NCBI GenBank assembly: GCA_045430285.1
Contig: JAILXV010000002.1
Location: forward strand, 682,001-746,000
Source: Agarilytica sp045430285
GTDB taxonomy: Bacteria; Pseudomonadota; Gammaproteobacteria; Pseudomonadales; Cellvibrionaceae
DNA length: 64,000 nt
Direction of reading: 5' to 3'
Shown: positions 37,951 to 52,900 of the stretch, piece by piece
Layout of the letters: the number at the start of each line of letters is the position of its first letter
Numbering within the stretch: the stretch's first letter is position 1
Notes under the pieces: generated by a model
The model's input: the letters and a program-made list of their open reading frames with translations, nothing else
Told to the model about the DNA's origin: nothing
Databases searched by the model: none
Position numbers and translations under genes: made by a program

Positions 37951-40900
37951 ACTGGCGTTACACCTTGAGCCATTTCCCTTTGAGTCATTTCCCTTTGAGA
38001 AATCGCCTTTCCCGAACTAGCAATAGTCGTCTCACCAGGAGAAACCCAATGGCGCTTTTTCTCAAAAACACTTCCAGGAAGAGAAATCTTCTGGCAACGC
38101 AGTGCTTGATAAAGAGGTAAAAACTTAGGAGTAAATCCCTGGCAAAACCCTCTAGCAACCATCGCTAGATCTTCACCATAGTTTGCAGATGCCGCTCCAG
38201 CTTCACACCGTTCCATTGCGTTAGAAAACTCTTTTTCAGAAATATGCAGCGCATCACTAAGACTTTCTTCCGAACTAAACAGCACTTTCGAGGATTCCCC
38301 TTGTAACCAACCATTTAATAAAGCAATTAATTCCTGAATATCCCTAGCAATGCAGGAAAAACGATAGGGAAAATGTTTTCTCCCCGTCGCAAGGGTATAG
38401 CTCACGGACATACAATCTGGCGATTGCTCACGACAAAAATGGATGAGTTTCCGTACCTGCTTATCTAAGCGTTTTTTAGAAATCGCAGACAATACAATAA
38501 TGAAACCGTGCTGCTCTCCCTGAATGGGCTGTGGATCTAATTTGTCATCGAATAACGGAACAGGTGATTCTTCAAGAACCGCATGAACATTAGTACCGCT
38601 TAACCCAAATGAACTGATCGCAGCACGACGGCCACGGCTTTCTGAGGCGGGCCATTCCTGCCGAGAAGCCGGAATATAAAAAGGGCTATCCTCCAAATGA
38701 ATATGGCGATTTGATTTTTTGAAATTAATCGATGGTGCAATTTCATTATTTTTAAACGACATCAATAACTTGATGACGCCAGCCACACCAGAAGCCGCAG
38801 TGGTATGCCCAATATTTGTTTTCACCGCCCCTAAAGCACAACCCCTCACTGACAACTGCTCACCACGCTTAGACGTAACCGCGTTAAATGCCCGCGTTAG
38901 TGCTTCAAATTCAATTGGATCACCTAATTTGGTGCCCGTGCCATGCGCTTCTACAGATTGAATTGTTTGCGGACTAATATCGTATTTTTCATAGATATCA
39001 GAAATCAGTCGTTCCTGCGAAACTGCACTCGGTGCGGTAATGCCGTTAGTCGTACCATCCTGATTTGTGCCAGACCCTAAGACCACACCATAAATATGAT
39101 CACCATCGCGCTGCGCGTCCGACAATTTTTTTAGCATTAATACACCAACCCCTTCACCAGGAACAAAGCCATTTGCTTGCTCGTCAAAGGTGTGGCACTT
39201 TCCATCTGCCGACAGCATTGATGCTCGGTTAGCCATCTCGTAAAACTTCGCAGTAGACTGTACAAAAACACCCCCCGCCAAAGCCAGTTCAGTTTCACCA
39301 GCACGTATACTTTGACAAGCCATATGAATTGCTGAGAGTGAACTGGAGCAAGCCGTATCAATGGTGATTGCGGGACCCTTGAAATCTAAGTAATAGGCAA
39401 TTCTTGCCGACAATAAAGATGCTGCGTTCCCCCACAAGGCTTGTGCGGGTGATTTGTCACCAATAAACAGGTCACCATAATCTGAGCCGTTGCATCCAGC
39501 GAATACTCCACACCGCCGCCCTTGTATACTTTCACCCGCGTAACCCGCGTCCTCCAATGCTTTCCATGACTCTTCTAAAAAGAGTCGTTGTTGTGGATCT
39601 ATATACGCGGCTTCTATTCCCGAAATATTGAAGAATAAAGAATCAAAACAATCGATATCGCTAAGGAAACCACCTCGGTCACAAAAGGTAGGCGCATCGC
39701 TCCCCTCAACCTGAGATAGATCCCAACGACTAACGCTTTCGGTTAAATCATCTCCTTTTACTAAGTGCTCCCAGAAAGTATTCACATTGTTCGCCGTCGC
39801 AAAGCGTCCACTCATACCAATTATCGCAATGGGGTCTTTCGCTGGCTCAGTCCTTGTAGATGCTTGTTGGCCACTTATTTCAGACGGCACAAACTTCGTA
39901 CTTTTTTCAAAATCGCTACCAACTCTACCTGCCGCAGTTGGCGTTTCAGTACGGGCAACGGTTACCTCATGCTCAGTCATATACGATTTAGGCGCGCGAG
40001 AAATTTTTCTTCCTTGAACCTTTGGTAACCCACGCTTTTTATTATTAGAAGCGATATTTCGCTTATTACTCTCTATTGGTTTAGGTGCAATTGCCGAGGT
40101 AGCTATTGAGGGGGCTTGACTATCAAAATCTTCTGAAGAAGCATGATCATTGTTTATATGCTCAACTAGCTTATTGACGGAACTATAATCGAAGAGACTC
40201 GTGGGGCTTAAGGTGATATTCAATGCCTCGTTTAGAAGCTCGACAATCCTAATCCCTGTAACGGAATCCACACCGTAGTCAGCAAATGAGTCCTCACTCC
40301 GAATTTTTTCCGGTTCAATATCTAAAGACTCCGCGATAATCGCCAACACAACATCACGCGTGTCTTGTGTTTGAATACGTGAAGATTGAATCGGTTCTTT
40401 TTCTGCTGTTGGTAATGCGACAACATCCACTGGAGGCTCAAGACTAGAAACGCTCAACGCCGGTTCGTCCTGAGGCATCATTGTTTTAATATGGCTTACC
40501 AGCTTGCTTACGGAGCTATAGTCAAAAATGCTTGTTGGGCTCAGGTTTGTACCAAGTGACACATTAATCTCTTCAACTAAACGAATCCCCGTTACCGAAT
40601 CAACACCGTAATCTGCGAAAGATCTATTTTTATCTATCACATGATCATCCAGCATTAACCCTTCTCGAAGATGTTGAATCACAACACCTTCAATATCCGA
40701 TTCACTAGCACCGTCTTTTTCAGATAGATGCTGATGTTCTTTTGTACCAGAGAATAACTCAGCCCCCCTAACATTCACTTCAGGAGACGGAACGTCAACA
40801 GCGTCCACAATATCGATCATTAACGGCGTCGGTATGTCATCCCTTTTCGCTAAAGCGTCATTTTCACGCTCGTTCGTAAGTAATTCTGCAGCCGGACAAT

Positions 40901-43900
40901 CACGCCCTTCAATAACGGAAGATAGGCATAAGCCATCACTTTGAGTCACAAAAATTTGATGACGCAAGCTCGACGCGTCTTGGGCAGGCTGCAACGCGGC
41001 GGTAAATCCGCATTGCGCAAAAGCCTGCTGCCACTGAGAGGCATCAAGTAATGGTGATCCAGGAATCCTTCTTGGTAAATCTTTTGATAACCACCAACCT
41101 TCAAGCAAACCAAAACTGAGATGTAAAAACAACGAATTCTCAACGAGTTCGTTCAGCAGTAAAATACCGCCATCTTTTAATATCAACTTCACGTGACGTA
41201 GCGTTTTAATAATATCCGATGTTGCATGCAACACATTAGAAGCTATTACAAAATCATACTCACCGATTAGGCTGCTATCTATATCCGACTCAATATCAAG
41301 GATCTGCGTTCTTAAATAAGGCGCGTCTTCCAAAAACGTATCATTCGCGTGTTTTAGAAAGGTACTCGAAACATCGGTATAACAATACTCAGTAATGTTT
41401 TCCTTAAAAGAAGATAAGCGATCAAATAAAAGCTGACTCGTACCGCCAGTACCGGCGCCCACCTCCAGAATTTTAAATTGTTTCTCTGGGGACTCCTGAA
41501 GACGAGACTCCATTGCTACGATTAATGATTCGGCAACCACTTCATTAAAATAGTCGGAAACTTTATTATTCTTATAAATCCCTTCCACTAAGTCCAAGGA
41601 AGAACTAGGGAAAAGCACTTGAGGTGCCGTTTTATTCCCACGTAGCACATCTTCTATTTGAGGGAATACGGCATCAATCAATGAAGCCTGAGCTTTAAAT
41701 GCCGCTGATTTTTCAAGCAGGTTTTTGCACGACACCCACTTCTCAATGATTTCTTGTCGATCTAGATCAGAAGCGTCCAGCACCCAGGCACCTTCTTCCT
41801 GACTCAAAAAGCCATACTGAGATATCGTCTGTAAACTCTTATCCAACCACTGAGATAGGTAACTTGGAAGATTGACATTCTTCTTCCAGCGGTCAATATC
41901 AACCACTGATTTCGAACTACCTGGAATCGCAGTCGTTGTCGATAAAATCCCCATTTCCGAAAGAACAAGGGTAAGCAGTTCTGCTAATACTTCATCAAAC
42001 TGCCCAACCTGCTCCTCATACCTTTCAGGGCTCAACGGCAGTAATAATGATGATTTTACCGGCAGGTAGGCTAGCCCAAACTCGGCTTTATTCTTGTGCA
42101 CTTTCATCATCGCATCGACGGCAATGGGCAAGTTTTTCGCAGCACTACTTTTCGTCGTTTTATGAATGACACATTGCGTAACTGGGCTCACCAAAATTTT
42201 CTCGATGACCGGCATGGAATCAAGAATATCCACCGCACCGAAGCCTTCTTTTTCCATCCACTGCTGAAAGCTCAGCATTGAGACAAATTCGGTTCCCGCG
42301 ATATACCCCCAATTCACTACTTTCACTGGATAGGAAACACGACTATTTAGCGACTCCACAAAACCATCGGTAAACGATGTACCCGCAGAATAGTTGCTTT
42401 GTTTTGGCTCAATATCAAAAGCTTGAATCGACGAGAAAAATAGATTGAAATCTAGATCGTCATGGCCGAACACATCGTTAACACATACCGATGCCTCAAG
42501 CTTTGCACCTAAACCACCAGAGAACCGTTTTTCATCCATGTCTTGCAAGCTTGCACCAGACATGACTAAAGCCGAATGAACAATGCCATTTACCGCACCA
42601 TATTTATCAGCAATAGATTGTGACGCTTTTTCCAACTCAGCTTTATCCGTAGCATCGACGGAGATGTAAAATGGCCTAACACCTAATTTTTCTAAAGCGT
42701 CACATTTTTCTCTTATCTTATCGTTCTCTTTTCTACGCCCCAACCATATAACTTGGGCACAATACTCCGAAACTAAATATTGACTAAACGCCGATCCCGC
42801 ACCACCAGCACCTCCAAGAATGACGTACACGCCATTCTTTCTGAACGCCGGGCGCACTTCATCACTCAATTCTATATGCCTTAATACTTGCTGGTACCAG
42901 GCACCCAAACGATAAAGCATCGGGCGACCATGAGGATTATCAGGAAGTGAAAAAATTTGGGAAGTCGGCCAATCCCCCACCAAAGGAAGATCTATAAGTT
43001 GCAGCTTCCATTGCGGAATTTCTTTTATAATCGCTCCGGCGAACCCGTGCATACTACTGTGTTCCGCATACCCGATATCTTCACGAGAAAGCGACCGCGC
43101 TTGCTGTGTGATAACCGTTAACCTAAGCTCAGAACGTTCATACTTAAGCGCCAGCAAGGCTTTAACTAAACGATATAAATTAAACACACCCAACTGCTGC
43201 GCTTCACATATATGCTCGCTACGCCATTCGTCATGACTGGGCTTGGGTGCTATCACCACAATATGATCAAATCGGGATGCATTTTTTAGCGCATCTTCGA
43301 TCACATCCACGCCAAGGGTTTCTTTATCAAAGCGCTTCAGGCTTTCAAGTTGAATGACATTTGGAAAATACTCAGACAATGCAGAGCGCTGAACAGCATC
43401 GCCACCCAATACCAACACGGCTGAACTTTGAGTAGCCGTTGTAAGAAAGTCAGGTTCGACCGCTTCCCACTGACTGGACAACAATAGATCACCGACATTA
43501 TCTATTTGCACCAATCTCGGCTCGCTTTCTATACCCGCCCTTGAAGAACGTGCAGGTAAATCATCACTCTTCTCGCCTGGAGACATTGCCGATAGACGCG
43601 ACCGGAAACCCAAAACTTCAGCGCATACGCTCCCTTCATTATCACATACAAAAATATCAACATTTAGATCGGTTGATCGTTCTGCCTGACCATCACTAAC
43701 GACAACAACGACACTATTTTTCGGTAGTGTTGAAAACACTTCCAGCTTTCCTAACTGGAAAGGCTGCGGTCGTTGAATGTTGCCGCTCTCATTCCCTGCA
43801 ATGAGTATCGCGATAGACGATTGAAAAGCACCATCAAGTAAGCTGGGGTGCAATACAAACTGGTCCGAATCTCCCTGTAATGACTCACTCAACGTTAGTT

Positions 43901-46900
43901 CTGCAATAGCAACATTTTTCTGCTCACGGTTGTTGCTATGACGTAACGAAGTTATAGGCCTATGGCGTTCACCAAAATTAATGCCAAACGAATCGAATAA
44001 CTCATATAAATCACGGACAGAAACCTTCTCTTCACATGATTCACGAAGCTGGTCCAAGTCTATTCGGCGATGCTGTACTTCTTCAGTTCTAACACTCCCA
44101 GTCCCCTTGGCGTGAACACGCTCTTCCGCACCATTGAAAGTACATAGTTCAAAGACAATATCATTCTCGCTAACCGGAGTGATATGAATTTCTATTTCAG
44201 CACCTAAGTCGGTAGAACACAGAGGCTGAATAAATACGATGTCACTAAGATCAACAAGGGTTTGTTCGCCGCTATTTCCAAAGAGCGCATAGCTCGATGC
44301 AACTCTCGCAATTTCTACAATCACGGCAGAAGGCAATGTTTTTCGGCCTTGTATAATGTGGTCAGCCAAGAAAAATTCTTTTCCTGAAAATCGCGTAGTG
44401 AATTTTTGCTGGGATAAAGTAGAGGTATTGATATGCACCAAGGGGTGAAGCGCTGTTGAGAAGGCATGTAAGCCATTAAAACCTTTATCTGCAGGAATCG
44501 ATTCGACAGAATCAGACTTCAACGCACCTCTAGGCAAGGCGTCAGCTGTTTTCCAATAACGGTTTTTCTCAAAAGGGTAAAGCGGCAAACTGATACGTTT
44601 AGGGTGTGTATCTGCGTGTAAAGAAGACCAATCGACGGATACGCCTTTGGTCCAAACATCCAATATCTTTTCGTATTTTTCTCTTTCTAACCAGCTTTTC
44701 AAGGTGGTATTAAAATCATCATCAGAAGCTAATACAGATAAGCTTTCCTTATGATCACGAATGTCCGCGCTTACCACTTCACTAGCGGATTCAGTTGAAT
44801 TTAGGTGCTCACTCAGTTTACGTTTTAATTCCGTCTTGGAGTTGGCGATGACACCAGCTCTTACTTCAAACGCAGCTCTACCCACCTGCAAGGTATATGC
44901 GAGGTCTTCAAGCTCCCCTTCGAAATCATCTAAACCTGCCAGTAAAGCCGCCATCGACTCCGCAACCTGAGCTTCCGATTTTGCAGAAATAATAATGATG
45001 GATGGGCGATCGCTGTTATCTGCCTTCTTATCTTCGGGAACCGAATATTCCTGGACGATCAAATGTGCGTTTGCCCCTCCTGCACCAAAGGAAGATATTC
45101 CCGCGATTCTAGGCCCCTGCGAAACTCGCTTATCATTTACAGAGAAGCTTGGCTTCTCCCAATCTTCTAACGACTGCTGAACCCTGAACGGAGTTTTAGA
45201 AAACTCAATATTTGGGTTTAGATTGTGGCTATGTAAACTCGGCACAATTTTTTTGTGCTTCATCTGCAGCAGGACCTTAGTTAGTGCAGCTATACCTGCA
45301 GCGCTCTCACTATGCCCAATATTCGATTTTACCGAGCCAAGCGCACAAAATTGTTTTTCCTCTGTTTGCTTAGAAAACGCTAAAGAAAGGCCGGACACTT
45401 CAATCGGATCACCCAAAGTAGTTCCCGTTCCATGAGCTTCGATATAACTTATTTGACGAGGAAGTACACCCGCAGAACTCAGTGCATCACTAATCGCAGC
45501 AGCTTGTGACTTGGGGTTCGGAACGGTATAGCCATTTGTTTTACCCCCGTGATTTATCGCCCCACCTTTGATGATGCCGTATATATGAGCGCCTTCCTTT
45601 AACGCTTGCGACAAAGGTTTTAGCAATACTGCGCCAACGCCTTCACCATCAACAAAGCCATCAGCCGACGCGCCAAAAGAAGCGCACTCATCACGCTCAC
45701 TCAGCATCGTCATATTCGATAAGCCACGGTAATGCTCAGAATCCACAATGAGATTCACACCACCGGCAATACACGCATCGCAACTTCCATCACGAATTTT
45801 TTCGCTCGCCAGGATAATGGCAGTTAGAGATGAAGAGCATGCCGTATCGACCGCCAAGCTTGGCCCGTTAAAGTCAAGAAAGTAGGAAACACGATTTGCA
45901 ATAGACCAATGAGTTGGCTGTTGCTGATAAGTGTTATTCATCACACCAACAAATACACCCACACGCTTATTAGGAGAAAGATCCGTTGCTGTATACCCAG
46001 AATCTTCAATGCTTTCATAAGCGCACTGCAGAAATAGCCTTTCTTGGGGGTCCATTGCCGTCGCTTCGCGAGGCGATATATTAAAAAACAAGGGGTCGAA
46101 CGCATCCACATCTTTAAGAAACCCGCCCCACTTGGTATATATCTTGTCTATTTCACCTTTTTTATCCGTATATTCATCTCGCCAATCCCATCGAGATGAC
46201 GGAATTTCTTCAATGCAATTCTTCCCTGCACAGAGGTTGTCCCAGAACTGGGTTAATGTTTCCGCTTGAGGAAAACGCCCACTAATGCCGACAATTGCGA
46301 CATCCTCCAATGGTGCTTCAGTACCAGACTTCTGCGGGGATACCGATCGTTCATCATGATGAGAACGCGCCCCAGACTTTTTGCGATTTCCAAACCTTGT
46401 GGAGCGAATAGAATTTCTTCGCTGGCCTACAGAAGCAGATGAATCCGGAGGCTCGGCCACCGGAGCACTATCTGAACGACCTAAATTTTCACGTGTATTT
46501 TTAGAACTATTATTTTCCACAGAGCCTTGTCCTACCAACTCGATAACTCGTTCGAAACGATCATCAATAAAGTAATCAACAAGCTCACCTAAATTTGTAA
46601 CTTCAAATAGTAAGGTTGCGCTAATCTCACCAATAGATTCTCGTAGCGCACTGGTTAAACGTACGACAAGAATGGAATCAACCCCATACGACTCAAAAGA
46701 CTCATTCACATCCAATTGAGCGGGCGACATCTTCAACGTGTCGGCAACGAGTTTTTTAAGAAATGACTCAAAACGGGATTTTGTATCGGCTGTAGAATCT
46801 ACAACAGCCGCCGCAGGAGCAGATGTGCGCTCACTAATTTTTTCATCCGCTATAACATATTGCTCGTCCGATGAGGAAACAGACCCAGTAACGTCCTTAT

Positions 46901-49900
46901 TCTGGCCGCTAACACCTGGTTTTTTTACATCCTTCGATGTTCGGATTTTCGTAATTGTTCCTGCATTGCCAACATCACCAATTTCACTATCGGTTTCTAT
47001 AACCGCTACGCCGTTACTCTTTGCAATGACAATTTGTTGGCCAAGCGGATGCGACCTCTCTGCTGGGAATGCAACATCTTCATATCCTTCTAAGTGCAGG
47101 CTTCGTGCCCAGCCATCCGGCGTTAGAAGCGGTGATCCTTCAATCCGAACACTTGCATCTTGTGATAACCACCAACCAGAAAGAAGACCAAAAGTAAGAT
47201 TTAAAAATACCGAGTTATGCGATAGCTCATTAATTAGAAGCACACCGTTGTCCGCCAATAAGGCTTTACTATTTCGTAGTGTAATTCCAATATCTGGCGT
47301 TGCATGTAATACATTGGTGGCGATGACAAAGTCATAATCCCCAACAAGGACATCCTGGTTTATTAAGGGCTTGGTTACATCAAATAATTTTGTTTTTAAG
47401 TAAGGAGCAGATTCACGATAGTGCTCTTCTGCATGCATCAAAAACGCTTTGGATATATCGGTATACGCGTACTCTGCAATAGTGCTTTTGTATGCTTCTA
47501 GGCGTTTAAACAAGAGTGCGCTAGTGCCTCCTGTACCAGCGCCAATCTCCAATATTTTTATTTTTCGCTGTGGTTCTTGATAGAGAAGTTCGTCTATCCC
47601 GACAATCAGGTTATCCGCTAAAACATCATTAAAATAATCTGAGAGATGATTATTTTTGTATACACCTTCGACCAAAGCAACTGAAGCATCAGGGAAAATA
47701 ACGTTTGTCGCTGGTGTACGGCCCAGCAAAATATCGGGCAAGGATTTTAAAGTGGCATCAACAAGACCAACTTGGGATTGAAGCGTGGCCGTCACACTGG
47801 CAGAGCGAGCACTCAATATATCGGCACAAAACGATTCCCAATCAGCCCACGCCATCTCACTATTTGGAGCGCCGTCTGACACCAATAGATTTTCATCGTC
47901 ATCGACACAATCTAGGCCTGAAGCTAACAACCCGTGTTGTATCAAAGAGCTGATTGCTTCAACCAGCCAGTCGCTGTAAGAGTCCACAAAACCTGACTCA
48001 GCAACCCAGTATTCAAGCGCGCGTTTGAGCGCGGTATCTTTTAAGGAAGCAATCGAATCTAAAGATGAAAACACACCCAACTGATCCAATTGACAATAGA
48101 GCACCTTTGCCAATAAGGCGTCCAAGGTCTTGACTTGCTCTTCCAATATTCGCGCATCAACGGGGAAGTCCCTAGCGTCTGGAACCACTAAAGGCGCGCT
48201 ATTTTGGTCACCAAAATCACGCACACTCTTGTGGCGGTCGACGGACAGATCTTTTGCAATATCCGTCTTTGTTGTTTTCAAATAAGCGACTTGAGAAACA
48301 GTCGAGCTCAGCACTCGCTCAATAACGGGAAGCCCTTCGGAAGGTTCAACCGACCCCAAACCAACCTCCTTCATTCGCAACCGATAATCTTCCGATGCAA
48401 CAATGCCAATGCTTCCCCAAAAACCCCAATTAATTGTTTTCACTGCATAGGGTTTTATGTAGTCGAGCGACACCGCGTACGCATCTACAAAGGCGCAACC
48501 CGCCGCATAATTACTTTGACCTGCTGGGCGGTATAAGCTTTGCAAAGACGAAAAGAACAGCATGAAATCAAGTTCACTGTCGTCAAAGGCGTTTACCAGA
48601 TTGACGCTAACATCTATTTTCGCATCAAGGCTCGACGAAAATACTTCTTCGTCCATGGATGCCAAGCCTTTATCATTTAACACCAAAGCGGAATGAACCA
48701 CGCCGTGAATAACACCGAACCGAGTTCGAATATCCGCCGCGGCACTCTTCATTTCTGTGATATTCGTCGCGTCCACGGAGATGTAGTGAGGCGCGAGCCC
48801 GAACTCAGATAAACGCTGGCACTTAGCTTCTATTTCATTATCCATTTCACGGCGACCCAGCCAGACCACCTGAGCACCCTGCTCTTTAATTAAATACTCG
48901 CTAAACACCTCACCCAAACCACCTGCGCCGCCAACTAAAACATAACATCCACCATCTCGATATACGACGCCACCTGTTTCTGTGGTGTTATCGGATAAAG
49001 AGCAGGGCAATAACCGCTGATGATAAAACTGACCTTGGCTATAAATTAATTCTTTTGCATTTAATCCTGGGGGTAATTGAAGAAGCGTATCTATATCTGG
49101 CAGCTCAACACCGTGGCAATCAACAACGCGAACTCTCCAATGAAGATATTCTTTATTAACAGCACCAAGAAATCCAAACAATGCACTGTGAACGGGACAA
49201 GTGTTACTATCCTGCGAAATAGAAAGCGTATCGCGGGTTAATACTGTAAAACCGAGAGGCTTAGCATCGTACCCAAGCGACAACAGAGCCTTCATCAAAC
49301 GAAAGGCGGTAACTATTCCAAATCTTTGAGCCTCAACAACACGGATATCATTGTGATTTAAATCTGACCCAGGGACACAAAAGAAAACATGATCTAAACC
49401 TAAGTCGCCAGAAAATCTGGATTTTAATTGATCGTAAATCTCTTCTTCAGAAAGGCCTGAGCCAATCGCCATACAAGACAAATTTGGAAGTATTTTTGCC
49501 AACGCAGAGATCTGAGAGTCATTGCCTCCGAGCACAAGACAAGACTCAGATTTGTTTGGCCAAGCAGGTACAAGCTCTGGCGCAAGTCGCTCCCATATGG
49601 GCGAAAGCGTTAGTTCACCAACAAAAAGATCTGTATTCGAAATTGCATTACCGATAGATTGGCGCAGAGAAAACCCTTGTACTGACACCGACAAACGACC
49701 TGCCGCGTCAAGAATTTTCACATCAAAAGATTGCGTAGGTGCGTCTGCTCGATCAGAAGTGCTCACAAGAACAATCGAGTCCGTCGAAACGGGTCTTAAA
49801 AACTGAACGCGCTCAATAGAAAACGGCAATAGTGGTATAGGATTATTATCTAAATCAAAAAAGCACAAACAAACTTGTAATGCACCATCTAGTAAACTGG

Positions 49901-52900
49901 GGTGTGCGCCATTTACCATTACATCATTCGCAAGCGCAGCGGGTATTTCAAGAAATCCCAGCGCAATGCGCTCACCACCATTAAACTCGCCCACCTTTAC
50001 GTGCTTTAAGGTTTTATGACTAGGCCCGTAATCAAGTCCAATGTTCGCAAATTTAGAATATAGCGCCTCACGTTCAAGACAAGTCGAACAAAGTGACTCA
50101 TAATCCTCAATCGAAATATTCGTATCTTCTGCGAGATACTCTTCTAAATAAGCCTCGCCTTGAGCAAAGCAAGCTTCCCCCTGCTCCTCCAATATAGAAA
50201 ACTGAAGCCCAGAATCGTCGATAGTGTCGAGACGAACATCTAAAGCGATTCGATTGCTCTGCACAATCGCAGGCTGCTCAAAATAGATATCTTTAAGTGT
50301 AATACCCCATGCGTCCTCACCACTCAACTCCAAGCTTTCTGCAGAGGCTATACGAGCCATCTCCATAAAGGCTGCACCTGGGAGCACCGAGTTCCCCGCC
50401 ACTTTATGGTCGACTAAAAAGCTTTCCTTTCCATCGAACACCGAAGAAAATCGTTGTGCGAATACGCTGGATGTATTGGACTGAAGAAGCGGGTGAAGAT
50501 AATTTGAGCCCAACACGGTAAGGCTTCCCGAAAACAAGGGACGCTCCATATTCCCTTCCGGTACCCAGCAACGCTGCTTAACAAACGGATAGCCAGGAAG
50601 ACTTATACGCTGGGGACGATTCTCACCATAAAGACCTAATGAATATAACGACGCCCACTCAACACGCAATCCTTTTACCCAAAGTTCAATCAACTTACTG
50701 AACTTCTGTTTTTCCATCCATGCCTGTGTCGCCCGACTAAAGTCCTCGTCCGACTCAAATATATACACAACTTCGGAATGACTATTTACATCGCCAGTAA
50801 AAATTTCTTCATCACTTTCACCATCGATATATGCCGTTAGCTTTTCCGTAAGCTCTTGAATACTTATAACTTCAAAAGCAAGCCGAGAAGCCATCGCATC
50901 TCGACCGACCTGCAAGGTATACCCAAGGGAAACCAAATCTAATGTGCGGGAATGTTTTTCAGAAAATTCTTTTAAACCCTGAGCCTTCAACTTCAGCCTT
51001 TCGTTGGTTTTTGCTGACAGTACGATAATGACAGGGACAACACTCTGTTGCGATGTAACACCATCATCCGCACGATCATATTCCTGTACCAACATATGCG
51101 CATTTGATCCACCCGCACCAAATGATGACAGACCCGCAATGCGCGGATAAACCATTGGGTCCGCACCATCGACTTCAACCAGCGGTTTTTCCCAATCGGA
51201 AATCGTCTTCTGAACAACAAAAGGGGTAGATTCAAACTGAATTTTTTCGTTAATCGGATCGCAGTGTAAGCTAGGCACCAAGGTCCGATGCTTCATTTGC
51301 AACAAAACCTTGGTTAAACCAGCGATACCTGCAGCACTTTCGCAGTGCCCAATATTCGATTTAGCAGAACCTATCGCACAAAATTCTTTCTCTTCAGTAT
51401 GAAGCGAAAAAGCCTTAGCGAGCCCAGAAATTTCGATCGGATCACCGAGCGCAGTTCCTGTTCCATGCGCTTCTATATAACTCACTGTACGCGGGTTAAT
51501 ATCCGCCCGCGCCAAAGATTTTGCTATAGCCGCAGCTTGAACATTAGGATTTGGCACGGTGTAACCATTATTTTTTCCGCCGTGATTAATCGAGGTTCCT
51601 TTAATGACGCCGTATACTTGATCGCCATCATCTACAGCTTGGTCCAGTGATTTCAACAATACAGCACCAACACCTTCGCCAGGTACGTAGCCGTCACCAC
51701 CCTCACCAAAACTCATGCAACGGCCATTCGACGAAACGAAAAGCCCCTGAGATAAGGCAAGATATTTATTCGGGTGAACCGTCAAGTTGACCCCACCCGC
51801 TACTGCGGCATCACACTCACCTCGCACAATACTTTCGCACGCTAAATGAATAGCGGTTAACGAAGAGGAGCACATTGTATCCACGGCCATACTGGGACCA
51901 TGAAAATCACAAAAGTAGGAAGCTCGGTTTGCAATCGAGGAAATATTACCTAGAAGCCCGTAATCCTTAGACTGAGCGGCATAAAGCTGGTATTCCTCAT
52001 ACATCACTCCCACAAACACACCAATATTTGCGCCCGAGTTTAAACTCCCCACTTTAAATGGAAATTTTTTTGCGAGGGACTCTCGAGTATAACCGGCATC
52101 TTCTAGCGTGTGATAGACACACTCCAGGAACAGTCGCTCCTGTGGATCAATTTTCTCGGCTTCGTGTGGCGATATATTGAAAAACAAGGGATCAAACTTA
52201 TCGACACCTTTAACAAATCCGCCCCACTTGCTATGGCTTTTCCCAGGCTTTCCTTTTTCTGGATCGAAATATACAGACATATCCCAACGATCTTTTGGCA
52301 CTTCCGTAACACAGTCTCGGCCATTTAATAGATTCTCCCAGAATTCCTCGACAGACTCCGCTTCGGGGTAACGCCCCGCCAAGCCAATAATAGCGATATC
52401 CTGTGGACCGGAATGAGAACGTCGTTCAGTCTGCTTTCTAGTATTGCTTGCCTCGCGGTCACTACCACTTAAAAATCTACCGTTCGACGCACCAATATTT
52501 GTATTTTTCCTGTCATTATTTGAATTTCTATCAAGCCCGCTAGGATGAAGTAATTCACCTTGTTTCAGCCCGAGTTTCAGTTCAGGCCCAAGCCCAGACA
52601 CAAGCCCCAGCTTTTCAATTAAGTCCTCCTTGTGCTCATCCACAAAATAATGAGAAAGCTCAGCAATAGTTTTGTATTCGAAAAATAGCGTCTTAGATAA
52701 CGCGCCAAAATTTTCCTCTAGGATATTGGTTAACTGAGTCACCATTATGGAATCGATACCATAATTCTCGAGTGCTTCGTTTACTTTTATCCTATTCGCG
52801 GGCAACTTGATGCTCTTAGCAAATAACTTGGCAAAATACTGCTGCGCCTTTTCTTGCAATATTTCATTTTCCACAATGGGTACCACTGTTGAGGCTGACG

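Noticed and set aside
46738..47337. A 199-codon open frame on the plus strand
   Set aside because: It is wholly antisense to the MT2-ACP2 region of PKS A, has no recognisable domain, and is best explained as a shadow frame.
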